Assembly: GCA_947631865.1 (NCBI GenBank)
Contig: CANRNF010000005.1
Location: 1-64,000 of the forward strand
Length of the DNA: 64,000 nucleotides
From: an uncultured Oscillospiraceae bacterium
GTDB taxonomy: Bacteria > Bacillota > Clostridia > Oscillospirales > Oscillospiraceae
Direction: 5' to 3'
Below the pieces are notes generated by a model. It did no database searches. It was not told the origin of the DNA and worked only from the letters and a program-made list of their open reading frames with translations. Both the position numbers and the translations under genes were made by a program. How positions within the stretch are numbered: position 1 is the stretch's first letter; each line of letters begins with the position of its first letter. This document shows, in pieces, positions 18,563 through 28,124 of this stretch.

Positions 18563-19164
18563 TGTTCGTATATGAGAAAAAGCTTCAATATCCCGTTCAC
18601 ATCAAGAACCCCAATCCCGCCATGGCCAAGTATATCATCAGCCAGTACGGCGGCCCCGACGGTGAGCTCTCCGCCTCTCTGCGGTATCTGAGCCAGCGGT
18701 ACTCCATGCCCTACCCGGAACTGAAAGCCGTGCTGACCGACATCGGCGTGGAGGAGCTCGGCCACCTGGAGATCGTGGGCACCGTGGTGCACCAACTCAC
18801 CCGGAACATGACCGTGGAGCAGGTGGAAAAGCAGGGCTTCCAGGATTACTTCGTGGACCACACCGCCGGCGTGTATGCACAGGCGGCCGCCGGCTTCCCC
18901 TACTCCGCCGCCGCCTTCCAGGTGAAGGGCGACGTGATCGCAGACCTGGCCGAGGACATGGGCGCGGAGCAGAAGGCCCGGGTGACCTATGACAACATCC
19001 TGCGCATGTGCGACGACCCGGACGTGATCGATGTCATGCGCTTCCTGCGGGAGCGGGAAGTTGTCCACTTCCAGCGGTTCGGCGAGGCCATGGGCATCGC
19101 CACCGGCAAGATGGATAAGCGGAACGTTTACGCGGTGAACCCTTCCTTCGATAAGATGAAGTAA
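18562..19164 (+). CDS. cotJC: CotJC-type manganese catalase family spore coat protein
   Basis: MFVYEKKLQYPVHIKNPNPAMAKYIISQYGGPDGELSASLRYLSQRYSMP; EELGHLEIVGT. Confidence 0.92.
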   Translation: MFVYEKKLQYPVHIKNPNPAMAKYIISQYGGPDGELSASLRYLSQRYSMPYPELKAVLTDIGVEELGHLEIVGTVVHQLTRNMTVEQVEKQGFQDYFVDHTAGVYAQAAAGFPYSAAAFQVKGDVIADLAEDMGAEQKARVTYDNILRMCDDPDVIDVMRFLREREVVHFQRFGEAMGIATGKMDKRNVYAVNPSFDKMK

Positions 19165-19175
19165 ACACGTACGGA

Positions 19176-19206
19176 AAGACCGGCCGGGATACCCGACCGG
19201 TCTTAT
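19176..19206. terminator. Terminator after cotJC
   Basis: AAGACCGGCCGGG-AT-ACCCGACCGGTCTT. Confidence 0.75.
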
Positions 19207-19223
19207 CTTACCTTTTACGGCGT

Positions 19224-20600
19224 TCACACTGGAGCCGTCAGCTTTTTCTCCATGTCCTTCAAGGCTTTCCTGAGGAAGAAGGCGCTGGCGGCAAGACTCA
19301 CCAGTTCCGCGATGGGGAAGCACCACCACACGTTGTCCACGTTGCCGGTAAGGCTCAGAAGCCACGCCGCCGGTATCAGTGCCAATACCTGCCGCAGCAC
19401 GGACACGAAGAAGGAATAAAAGCTCTTGTCCAGCGCCTGGCAGGCGGAGCCGGCTACGATGCAGAATCCCGCCAGCAGGAAGCTCAGACTGATGCGCCGC
19501 AGGGCGGGCACGCCGATGGCAAGCATGGTCTCCGAGGGGCTGAAGATGCCCAGGAAAAGCTCCGGGAAGAATTGGAAGCATATGAGCCCCAGGATCATAA
19601 AGCAGGAGGCATAGAGCACGCCGTAGCGGATAGTCCGATAGATGCGCTCCTTCTTCCGCGCGCCATAGTTGTAGCCGATGATGGGGATGATGCCGTTATT
19701 GAGACCGAATACGGGCATGAAAAAGAAGCTCTGGATCTTGAAATAGGCCCCGTACACCGCCACCGCCGTGGAGGTGAAGCCGATGAGGATGATGTTCATC
19801 AGGTAGTTGGTGACGGAGCCGATGGCCATCATCAGGATGGACGGGAAGCCGATGCGGTAGATATCCTTCACGATGGACCAGGGCAGGCGGATGTCGCTCC
19901 AGTGGATGGGAAGCTCCCGGTTCTTTTTGAAGTGGAACAAAAAGCCCACACCCGCGCCCATGGCCTGGCCGATTACGGTGGCGATGGCGGCGCCGGCGGT
20001 GCCCATGGCGGGCAGGCCGCACCAGCCGTAGATGAAGAACGGGTCCAGAATAATGTTGGTGACCGCGCCGATCATCTGTGTCCACATGGACAGCGTCGTA
20101 AGCCCCGTGGACTGCAGCAATCTCTCGGCGCATATCTCCAGATAGACGAACGTAGACCCGATGGTCACGATGCGCAGGTAGGAATCGGTGTAGGCCCGGA
20201 TGCTCTCGATATCTGTCTGGGAGCGGATGAACGCGTCCGCGCCGAAGATGCCGAACAGGGCCATCAGCAGCCAGCAGCAGAAGCTCAGCGCCACCGCCGT
20301 GCCCGCCGTGCGGCTGGCCAGTTTTTCATTGCGGCTGCCCAGGGCACGGGACACCAGCGTGCTCACGCCCACGCCTGTGCCGGTGCCCAGGCCGATCATC
20401 ACGTTCTGGGCCGGGAACGCCAGGCTCAGGGCGGACAGGCAGTCCTCCGACACACGGGACACATACACGCTGTCTACGATGTTGTACAGTGCCTGTACCA
20501 GCATGGAAAGCATCATGGGAACGGCGATGGAGAGAAGCAGCCGCCCCTCCGGCATCTCCCCCATACGGCTGGAGTCGAGCCGGTCTCGGTTTTGCGCCAT
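19224..20600 (-). CDS. MATE family efflux transporter
   Basis: 12-TM profile, MATE repeats; AAGGAG SD precedes the ATG at 20600. Confidence 0.9.
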   Translation of the reverse strand: MAQNRDRLDSSRMGEMPEGRLLLSIAVPMMLSMLVQALYNIVDSVYVSRVSEDCLSALSLAFPAQNVMIGLGTGTGVGVSTLVSRALGSRNEKLASRTAGTAVALSFCCWLLMALFGIFGADAFIRSQTDIESIRAYTDSYLRIVTIGSTFVYLEICAERLLQSTGLTTLSMWTQMIGAVTNIILDPFFIYGWCGLPAMGTAGAAIATVIGQAMGAGVGFLFHFKKNRELPIHWSDIRLPWSIVKDIYRIGFPSILMMAIGSVTNYLMNIILIGFTSTAVAVYGAYFKIQSFFFMPVFGLNNGIIPIIGYNYGARKKERIYRTIRYGVLYASCFMILGLICFQFFPELFLGIFSPSETMLAIGVPALRRISLSFLLAGFCIVAGSACQALDKSFYSFFVSVLRQVLALIPAAWLLSLTGNVDNVWWCFPIAELVSLAASAFFLRKALKDMEKKLTAPV

Positions 20601-20701
20601 TTTGGATCTCCTTAGTTTCTTATCTGTAGTCATTAACCTTCATTATACTACACCGCGATACCGTTCACAAGCGTTTGCGACTGCCCAATTCTGCACAAAA
20701 A

Positions 20702-20736
20702 AGCACCGGCGGCATCGCAGCCGCCGGTACACTTTT
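20702..20736. terminator. Bidirectional terminator
   Basis: AAAAAAGCACCGGCGGC-ATCGCA-GCCGCCGGTACACTTTTTT. Confidence 0.75.
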
Positions 20737-22710
20737 TTATTCCTCGATCATGCGGAGGAAATCCTCCTCGGATATGATGGGGACGCCCAGCGTCTGGGCT
20801 TTCGTGAGCTTGGATCCCGGGTCGGCCCCTGCCAGCACATAGGAGGTCTTCTTGGATACGGAGCCGGAGGCTTTGCCGCCGAAGCGCTCCACGATCTCCT
20901 CCGCCTCCGAGCGTGTGAACCGCTCCAGCGCGCCGGTGAGGACGAAGGTCTTACCGGCGAAACGGGTGTCCGCGATCTCCCCCCGGCTGTCAAAGCTGAC
21001 ACCGGCCTGCCGCAGCAGCTCGATCTGGTGGCGGCTCTGGGGATTTTCAAACCACTTGACGATATACCGGGCGGTGATGGGCCCCACGTCGTCGATGACT
21101 GTGAGGGTCTCCTCATCGGCGTCCATGAGCTCATCCAACGTGGCGAAGCGCCGGGCCAGGACCTTGGCCGCCTTAGCCCCCACCTGGCGGATGCCGAAGG
21201 CGCATAGGAGCCGGGCAAGGCCTCTTTCCTTGCTGTCCTCGATGCGTGCTATCAGGTTCTCCGCGGATTTTTTCCCCATACGGTCCACAGTGGCCACGGA
21301 CTGGGCGTCCAGAGTATAGAGCTCCGCCGGAGTTTTGATGAGTCCTGCCTTGTCCAGGGCCTCCACCACCGCGGGACCAAGGCCGTCGATATCCATGGCG
21401 TCTTTGGAGGCAAAGTGGACGATATTCCGCAGCCGCTGGGCCGGGCACTCAGCGCCGGTGCAGCGGATGGCCGCGCCGTCCTCATCCCTCTCTGCAGGCG
21501 CGCCGCACACCGGGCACACCGTGGGGAACCGGAAAAAGCCGTTACTCTCCTTCTTCACCACCTGGAGCACCTCGGGGATGATCTCCCCCGCCTTCTGCAC
21601 CAGCACGGTGTCCCCCACGTTCACGCCCATGTTCTCGATAAAGTCCTGATTGTGGAGCGTAGCGTTGGTGACGGTGGTGCCGGCCAGACGTATAGGCTCG
21701 ATGACCGCCTTGGGCGTGAGCACGCCTGTGCGGCCCACCTGGATGAGGATATCCACCACCTTGCTGGGCTTTTTCTCCGGGGGATACTTATAGGCCACAG
21801 CCCAGCGGGGATACTTGGCCGTGCTGCCCAGAGCCTGGCGCTGGGAGAGGTCGTTAAGCTTCACTACGGCCCCGTCGATGTCGAAGGGATACCCCTCCCT
21901 GCCCTCGCCGATGACGCTTATGGTATCGGTGCACTCCTTGGGCGTCTTGCACAGGGTGTGGGCCACCACAGGCAGGCCCATGGCTGCCATGGCCTCCAAT
22001 GTCTCATAGTGGGTGGTGAAGCTTCTGCCCTCGGCCAGCTGGATGTTGAAGAATATCACGTCCAGCATCCGCTCGGCGCACACGGCCGGGTCCTGCTGGC
22101 GCAGGGAACCGGCGGCGGCGTTGCGGGGGTTGGCCAGCAGGGGCTCCCCTGCCACTTCCCGCCGGGCGTTGAGGGTATTGAAGGTGTCGTGGGACATATA
22201 TACCTCGCCACGGACGATGAGCCGCGGCGGTGCGTTTTTCAGCTTCTTGGGCAGCGACCGGATGGTGCGGAGATTCTCCGTCACGTCCTCCCCCACCTCG
22301 CCGTTTCCACGGGTTGCACCCCGGAAGAACAGACCATCGTGGTACTCCACCGCCACGGAGAGCCCGTCGATCTTCGGTTCTGTCACATAGTCGTGGGGCT
22401 CGGAGACGGAGGCGTCCATCCTCTCCACAAAACCGGCGACCTCCTCGAAGGAGAACACGTCCTGGAGGCTCTCCAGCGGTACCTCGTGGGCCACGGGGGC
22501 AAAGGCCTCGCTCACGTGGCCGCCCACGTGCTGGGTGGGCGAGTCGGGGCGTATCCACTCGGGATGTTCCGCCTCCATGCGCTTGAGGGAGTTGTTCATC
22601 ATGTCGTACTCAAAATCCGACACCAGGGGCGCGTCGTTGTCGTAGTAAGCCACAGACAGCGCCAGGAGCTTCTCCACCAGCTCGTTATAATCTTTTATCG
22701 TCGGTTCCAT
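20737..22710 (-). CDS. ligA: NAD-dependent DNA ligase LigA
   Basis: TEPKIDGLSVAVEY adenylation motif, Cys4 zinc finger CPVCG…CTGAECPAQ, HhH repeats, BRCT domain. Confidence 0.96.
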   Translation of the reverse strand: MEPTIKDYNELVEKLLALSVAYYDNDAPLVSDFEYDMMNNSLKRMEAEHPEWIRPDSPTQHVGGHVSEAFAPVAHEVPLESLQDVFSFEEVAGFVERMDASVSEPHDYVTEPKIDGLSVAVEYHDGLFFRGATRGNGEVGEDVTENLRTIRSLPKKLKNAPPRLIVRGEVYMSHDTFNTLNARREVAGEPLLANPRNAAAGSLRQQDPAVCAERMLDVIFFNIQLAEGRSFTTHYETLEAMAAMGLPVVAHTLCKTPKECTDTISVIGEGREGYPFDIDGAVVKLNDLSQRQALGSTAKYPRWAVAYKYPPEKKPSKVVDILIQVGRTGVLTPKAVIEPIRLAGTTVTNATLHNQDFIENMGVNVGDTVLVQKAGEIIPEVLQVVKKESNGFFRFPTVCPVCGAPAERDEDGAAIRCTGAECPAQRLRNIVHFASKDAMDIDGLGPAVVEALDKAGLIKTPAELYTLDAQSVATVDRMGKKSAENLIARIEDSKERGLARLLCAFGIRQVGAKAAKVLARRFATLDELMDADEETLTVIDDVGPITARYIVKWFENPQSRHQIELLRQAGVSFDSRGEIADTRFAGKTFVLTGALERFTRSEAEEIVERFGGKASGSVSKKTSYVLAGADPGSKLTKAQTLGVPIISEEDFLRMIEE

Positions 22711-22713
22711 AGT

Positions 22714-23367
22714 TCATCTCTCCCAGTTCATATAGCTGCCGGGCACTTGCCCCACGATCACGGTCTCGGATACGAGTATTTCTGTCTGCACAGAGGTCTG
22801 CATGCCCCGCCAGGGCATGAGAAAAGAAAGCTGTACGTCCAGGTCCAGGAATATCTGATGGCGGGTCTGGTTGATGCCTGCGCCGGTCAGCTCGCTGCGA
22901 AAGCTGGCCGTGCTGGACGAGAGCATGGTCACGTCCACTGTCAGGCTGGGACCGTGGTTCATGAAAAGCGCGCTGCCCAGCAGGTTCATGATGGGTATCC
23001 TTACCTTGATGGCCTCCTGCTCGGTCTCCCGGACAGCCCGGGAGAGCACCTCCGCCGACAGGGCGTTGATGGCCGGGGCATTGGCGGTCACAGCCGTGAC
23101 GGCGCCGGAATCGTCCCGTTCCAGCGCTACCAGGTCCTCCCCGGCAAAGGCGGGGTCCGTCATCACGTCCTTGACGATGGCGTTGACTCTCGTCACCACC
23201 AGGTCTCTGGCCGAGGAGACAGCGTATTCCGTCACCATGTCCCGTAGTACCACGCTCACCGCAACAGCCGTGACCACGAAAAACAGTATCAACAGTACCA
23301 GCAGCCATCTGCGCACCGCTGGACTCAAAGGACTTCTTCTGGGCCAGCGTCTCGCCGTCATAGCCAC
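22714..23367 (-). CDS. yunB: Sporulation protein YunB
   Basis: N-terminal TM, ITDVTMLSSS-like YunB pattern, 217 aa. Confidence 0.8.
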   Translation of the reverse strand: MAMTARRWPRRSPLSPAVRRWLLVLLILFFVVTAVAVSVVLRDMVTEYAVSSARDLVVTRVNAIVKDVMTDPAFAGEDLVALERDDSGAVTAVTANAPAINALSAEVLSRAVRETEQEAIKVRIPIMNLLGSALFMNHGPSLTVDVTMLSSSTASFRSELTGAGINQTRHQIFLDLDVQLSFLMPWRGMQTSVQTEILVSETVIVGQVPGSYMNWER

Positions 23368-23413
23368 ACCCCCTATCAGGGGAGTCTATGCGGCGGGGCG
23401 ACAGCTTATGACA

Positions 23414-24436
23414 TCATTTTGCCATTTCCGCCAGGAAGAGCCGCACCAGCTTCAGCTGATCTTCGCACTCGGATATCTTCGCCACGCACGCCGGGGAGTG
23501 AATGTTCCGCACGGCTACGGAGAGGGCCGCCACCTCTGTGCCGGCGCCGCTGCGCTGGACAACGGAGCCGTCGGTGCCGCCGGCGATCATGCTCTTTGTC
23601 TGCCAGGAGATGCCGTTTTCCTCCGCAAGGCGGATGAGCGTCGCCCGCAGGTCTTTATCATAGATGGTGCCCCTGTCCATGAAGGGGAGCACCACGCCGC
23701 TGCCCAGCAGGCATACTCTCCCGGCGCCCTCCGTGCCGGGGATATCCGCCGCCGTAGTGCCCTCCAGGACCAGGGCCAAGTCCGGCTGGATGCTCCGGGC
23801 CGCCACCGTGGCGCCCCGGGAGCCCACCTCCTCCTGGGTGGTGAAGGCGAACCAGCAGTCGCAGGGAAGCTCGCTCTCGATGAGCTCTACCATCGTCGCG
23901 CAGCCGACCCGGTCGTCGATGGCCTTGGCCTTCACGAAGCCGTCCCCAAAGCGGACCACCCGGTCGTCAAAGGCCGCCAGGTCGCCGATATGGACCTGTT
24001 TTTCCGCCTCGGCCTTATCCTTCGCGCCGATATCGATAAACATGTCCCGCATCTCCGGCAGCTTTTTGCGCTGCTCCGCCGTGGTCATATGCACGGCCTT
24101 GGAGCCAACCACGCCCAAGATGCGGCCGGGGCCCACGAACACCTTCTTACCGATGATGACCCGGCGGTCGATGCCGCCGGCCTGGTCAAAGCGCAGGTAG
24201 CCGTCCTCAGTGATGGAGGTCACGATGAGGCCCACCTCGTCCATATGGGCGCAGAGCATGATGCGCTTTTCCGGCGTCACAGCGCCCTTTTTGAACACCA
24301 TCAGGTTGCCAAGCGGGTCGGTGCGTATCTCGTCAGCACAGGGCAATACACGCTCCAGGATGTAGTCCCGGACCTCGTCCTCCCCGCCGGACACGCCCTC
24401 CAGGCAGCATAGGGTCTCCAAAGTATCCAGCATCAT
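23414..24436 (-). CDS. M42 family metallopeptidase
   Basis: MLCAHMDEVGLIV, GRATVAARSIQPD/QEEVGSRGA, KAIDDRVGCA motifs. Confidence 0.93.
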   Translation of the reverse strand: MMLDTLETLCCLEGVSGGEDEVRDYILERVLPCADEIRTDPLGNLMVFKKGAVTPEKRIMLCAHMDEVGLIVTSITEDGYLRFDQAGGIDRRVIIGKKVFVGPGRILGVVGSKAVHMTTAEQRKKLPEMRDMFIDIGAKDKAEAEKQVHIGDLAAFDDRVVRFGDGFVKAKAIDDRVGCATMVELIESELPCDCWFAFTTQEEVGSRGATVAARSIQPDLALVLEGTTAADIPGTEGAGRVCLLGSGVVLPFMDRGTIYDKDLRATLIRLAEENGISWQTKSMIAGGTDGSVVQRSGAGTEVAALSVAVRNIHSPACVAKISECEDQLKLVRLFLAEMAK

Positions 24437-24437
24437 A

Positions 24438-25460
24438 TCACACCTCCAGGCTTTCCACATAGGCGGCGATCAGGTCCACGATGGCCTCCATATCGGAGAT
24501 GTGGACCACCTCCACCGGCGTGTGCATGTATTTCAGCGGCAGGGATATGAGCGCCGTCACCACGCCGGTGCGGGCCACCTGGATGGCGTGGGCGTTGGTG
24601 CCGCTGTTGCCGCCGGGCACCGCTTCCGGCTGATAGGGTATCTTCTTCTCCTCGGCGAGGGCTATGAGCTGGCGGGCCAGGGCCGTGTTGATATTGGGCC
24701 CGATGCCGATGGCCGCGCCCTTCCCACAATCGGTGAGGGCTTCTCTGCCGTCAGGGGTCTTGCCGTGGGTCACATCCACCACGATGGCGATATCCGGCTC
24801 CAGGCCAAAGGCCGCCACGGTGGCGCCCCGGTGGCCAACCTCCTCCTGGGTGCTGACGAGGCAGCACACATCTGCGTTCAGTTCTTGATCAGCCAGACGT
24901 TCAAAGGCCTTGATGATGACGGCGGCGCAGGCCCGGTCGTCCAGGGCTTTGCCGCACAGCTGCCCCTGGCCCAGGTCGTCGCAGCCTGCCGCGTACACCA
25001 CCGGCGTGCCCTGGGGCGCGGCCTTCAGGGCCTCCTCCTGGGTAAGGCCCACGTCGATGAAGAGCTTGTCCGGCTCAATGGCCTTGCTCTTTTCCTCCGC
25101 CGTGAGCACATGGGGCGGCATGGTGTCGATGACGCCGTACAGAGGCGGGTCGGACAGCACCATCACCTCCCGGGCGGGCAGCATCCGCTGGTCCACACCA
25201 CCCAGCATCCCGAAGGAGAGAAAGCCGTCCTTCGCGCCGGTGACGATGAAGCCGATCTCATCCATATGGGCGTCCAGCAGGATGAGCTTTGCGCCCGGCT
25301 TGCCGCAGCGCTTGATGGCGATCATGTTGCCAAGGGCGTCGGTGCGTATCTCGTCCGCCGCGTGGTGCAGATAAGACGAGATATACTCCCGGACGCTCTC
25401 CTCAAAGCCGGAGGGTCCGGCCAGGCCGGACAGGCATTTTGTCAGTTCCGCAAGTTCCAT
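24438..25460 (-). CDS. M42 family metallopeptidase (tandem paralogue)
   Basis: LLDAHMDEIGFIV, QEEVGHRGATVAAFGLEPD, KALDDRACA motifs. Confidence 0.93.
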   Translation of the reverse strand: MELAELTKCLSGLAGPSGFEESVREYISSYLHHAADEIRTDALGNMIAIKRCGKPGAKLILLDAHMDEIGFIVTGAKDGFLSFGMLGGVDQRMLPAREVMVLSDPPLYGVIDTMPPHVLTAEEKSKAIEPDKLFIDVGLTQEEALKAAPQGTPVVYAAGCDDLGQGQLCGKALDDRACAAVIIKAFERLADQELNADVCCLVSTQEEVGHRGATVAAFGLEPDIAIVVDVTHGKTPDGREALTDCGKGAAIGIGPNINTALARQLIALAEEKKIPYQPEAVPGGNSGTNAHAIQVARTGVVTALISLPLKYMHTPVEVVHISDMEAIVDLIAAYVESLEV

Positions 25461-25463
25461 AGC

Positions 25464-26849
25464 TTACTCCAATCCCTCCACGATCCGGCGGAAGCGCTCA
25501 CCGCGCTCCTCGAAGTTCTTAAAACGGTCGAAGGACGTGCTGGCCGGGCTCATGAGCACCGTGTCGCCGGGCCGGGCCGCGGCGGCAGCCGCCTTCACCG
25601 TATCCGTGAAATCCTCTATCTCAAATATCTCCGGCGCGCCGGGGACATATTCCCTGGCGCTCTCTACGGCCGCTCTGATCTTCCCCGCCGTGAGGCCGGT
25701 CAGGTACAGCTTCTTTACATGCCGGCATATGGACGGGCCCAGGCTGTCGAATGGCACGCCCTTGTCCTTGCCCCCGGCGATGAGGATGAGCTTATCCTTG
25801 AAGCAGGCCAAGCCTGCCAAGGTGCGGTCCGGGCTGGAGGCGATGGAGTCGTTGATATAGGTAACACCTTTATGGACCCGGACGGTCTCCAGCCGGTGGG
25901 GTACGCCTGTGAAAGACCTGGCCACTTTCTTCATGGCCTCTATGTCCGCAAGACCCCAGGTAGCCGCGAAGGCGGTCATCATGTTCTCCACGTTGTGCAT
26001 GCCCGGGATGCGTATCTCCCCCATGGGCAGCACTTCCGTCTCCTCCCCGTCCACCGAGGCGCAGATCATCCCGTCGGGCCGCAGCCAGAGGCCTGGAGAG
26101 ACCTTCTCCTTCCGGCTGAACCACCACACGGGGCACTTCGCCTCCCCAGCGCAAGCACTCGTCACGGCGTTGTCATGATTGAGCACCAGTTTAGCGTCCG
26201 GACGCTGGTTTTTGAATATCTGTTTCTTTGCGTCGATATAGTCCTGATAGTCCTTATGGATATCCAGGTGGTTAGGCGCCATATTGGTGATGACGGCTAC
26301 ATCCGGCGAGCAATTTATGCTGTGCAGCTGGAAGGAGCTGAGCTCCAGCACCGCCGCGTCCTCAGGGCTGATCTTATCCACATCCGCCAGCAGCGGATGG
26401 CCGATATTGCCCCCCAGCCAAACCTTTCTGCCCGCAGCCTCCAGTATCTTCGCGATGAGGGTCGTGGTGGTGGTCTTGCCGTCAGAGCCGGTCACGGCGA
26501 TGATAGGACAAGGACAAAGGTCCATGAAGACCTCCATCTCGCTGGTGATGACCGCGCCTCCGTCCGCCGCGCGGGCCAGCTCCGGCCGGAACGGCAGGAT
26601 GCTGGGACTGCGAAAGACGATGTCGCCCGCCAGACCGTCCAGGTAGTTCTCCCCAAGGTGGAACTTCACGCCCTTGGCGCTCATACCCTCATAGAAGGCG
26701 TCCAGCGCCTCGGCGCTGGTTTTATCGTATACCGTGGTATCCACGCCCGCGCCGGCCAACAGGCCCACCAAGGGGCGGTTAGAAAGCCCCGCGCCTACCA
26801 CGGCGGCCCGCTTGCCCGCCAGGCCCTTCAAATACTCTTTCAGTGTCAA
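25464..26849 (-). CDS. murD: UDP-N-acetylmuramoyl-L-alanine--D-glutamate ligase
   Basis: AVTGSDGKTTTTTLIAKIL, GNIGHPLL, ELSSFQLHSI, NDSIASSPDRTLAGL; TTG start proposed after GAGGTG. Confidence 0.93.
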   Translation of the reverse strand: MTLKEYLKGLAGKRAAVVGAGLSNRPLVGLLAGAGVDTTVYDKTSAEALDAFYEGMSAKGVKFHLGENYLDGLAGDIVFRSPSILPFRPELARAADGGAVITSEMEVFMDLCPCPIIAVTGSDGKTTTTTLIAKILEAAGRKVWLGGNIGHPLLADVDKISPEDAAVLELSSFQLHSINCSPDVAVITNMAPNHLDIHKDYQDYIDAKKQIFKNQRPDAKLVLNHDNAVTSACAGEAKCPVWWFSRKEKVSPGLWLRPDGMICASVDGEETEVLPMGEIRIPGMHNVENMMTAFAATWGLADIEAMKKVARSFTGVPHRLETVRVHKGVTYINDSIASSPDRTLAGLACFKDKLILIAGGKDKGVPFDSLGPSICRHVKKLYLTGLTAGKIRAAVESAREYVPGAPEIFEIEDFTDTVKAAAAAARPGDTVLMSPASTSFDRFKNFEERGERFRRIVEGLE

Positions 26850-26873
26850 GGTATACACCTCACGATCACGATC

Positions 26874-26902
26874 ATTATAATACAATATCTTGTGGCATAC
26901 AA
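26874..26902 (-). promoter_or_regulatory. Putative murD promoter with NrdR-box-like spacer
   Basis: Minus strand TTGTAT-17 nt-TATAAT; spacer holds CCACAAGATATTGTA. Confidence 0.5.
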
Positions 26903-26927
26903 GAAACAGATACCTACAAGAAGGTAT

Positions 26928-26963
26928 AAAAAGAGACAGGACCGCGATCCTGTCTCTTTTTGA
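26928..26963 (-). terminator. Terminator of rnpB
   Basis: AAAAAGAGACAGGA-TCGCGG-TCCTGTCTCTTTTT on minus strand. Confidence 0.8.
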
Positions 26964-26967
26964 TAAA

Positions 26968-27319
26968 CGAGCTCTCGTGTAAGCCGGATTCTGTTTAAAA
27001 TGGCCATCTATCTAGGCGCCGCGTTGCCGCTGCGCTCAAGCCACCTCCCCGGGGAGGCCGGGCAGGCCTATGTTCCCCTCCACGGTGTTGCTCCGGATAG
27101 AGTTTACAGCAGCGCTCTGTCGCCAGGGCGCCGGGTGGTCTCTTACACCGCCTTTCCACCCTTACCGCGCCAAAGCGCGGCGGTCTGTCTCTGTTGCACT
27201 CGTCCTGATGTCGCCATCGGCGGGCGTTACCCGTTATCCTTGCCCTGTGGAGCCCGGACTTTCCTCACGCACAGCCTTTCGGCTCATGCCCGCGGCCATT
27301 CGGAAAACTCGCTACCTTA
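26968..27319 (-). ncRNA. rnpB: RNase P RNA, bacterial class A
   Basis: Minus strand GAGGAAAGTCCGGGCTCC near 5' end, GGTAACGCCCG, GTAAGAGACCACC, and ACAGAATCCGGCTTAC 3' end. Confidence 0.93.
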
Positions 27320-27320
27320 C

Positions 27321-28061
27321 TCAGTCGTCGGGATTGTCCCAGTTGTGCCAGACATTCTGCACGTCCTCGTTGTCCTCGAACACGTCCAGCATCTTCTGCA
27401 TGTTCTTCCGGTCGCCCTCAGCCGTCAGCGTGACGTAGTTCTGGGGGACCATCTCCTCCTGGGCGGAGTCCAGCTTATAGCCGTGGGCAGTCATGTACTC
27501 CGCCACGGCAGTCACGTCCTCGGGGGCTGTGTAGAGGGTGAACACGCCCTCCTCGGTCTCCATATCGGCGGCGCCCGCCTCCATAGCGTCCATCATGACG
27601 GTGTCCTCGTCCAGGTCGCCGTCCTCGTTATCCACCACGATGACGCCCTTGCGGTCAAAGGACCAGCTCACGCAGTTGGTGGGGCCCATGTTGCCGTTAT
27701 ACTTGTCGAAGGTGTGGCGCACATCGCTGGCGGTGCGGTTGCGGTTATCAGTCATGGCCTCCACGATGATGGCCACGCCGTTGGGGCCATAGCCCTCGTA
27801 GGTGACGGACTCAAAGCTGGAGGTATCGCCGCTGCCCAGCGCCTTGTCGATGGTGCGCTTGATGTTGTCGTTAGGCATATTGGCGGCCTTGGCCTTGGTG
27901 ATAACGGCGGCCAGGCGCATATTATTCTTGGGGTCGCCGCTGCCTCCCTCCTTCACCGCCACGATGATCTCGCGGGCGATCTTGGTGAAGGCCTGGGCTC
28001 TCTTCGCGTCGGCGGCGCCCTTCGTTTTCTGTATGTTGTGCCACTTGGAATGTCCGGACAT
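27321..28061 (-). CDS. YebC/PmpR family transcriptional regulator / translation factor
   Basis: MSGHSKWHNIQKTKGAADAKRAQAFTKIAREI. Confidence 0.96.
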   Translation of the reverse strand: MSGHSKWHNIQKTKGAADAKRAQAFTKIAREIIVAVKEGGSGDPKNNMRLAAVITKAKAANMPNDNIKRTIDKALGSGDTSSFESVTYEGYGPNGVAIIVEAMTDNRNRTASDVRHTFDKYNGNMGPTNCVSWSFDRKGVIVVDNEDGDLDEDTVMMDAMEAGAADMETEEGVFTLYTAPEDVTAVAEYMTAHGYKLDSAQEEMVPQNYVTLTAEGDRKNMQKMLDVFEDNEDVQNVWHNWDNPDD

Positions 28062-28124
28062 GGTGTTATCCCCCTGTAAAATTGCGTTCCCGGACATTGT
28101 AACACAATTTTTTCACAATATCAA

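Noticed and set aside
19224-20600. Two MATE genes (here and at 60970) as a resistance island
   Set aside because: They are about 40 kb apart, with housekeeping neighbours and no mobility genes.
23414-25460. Tandem M42 peptidases as something novel
   Set aside because: Adjacent M42 paralogues are common in Clostridia; ordinary gene duplication.
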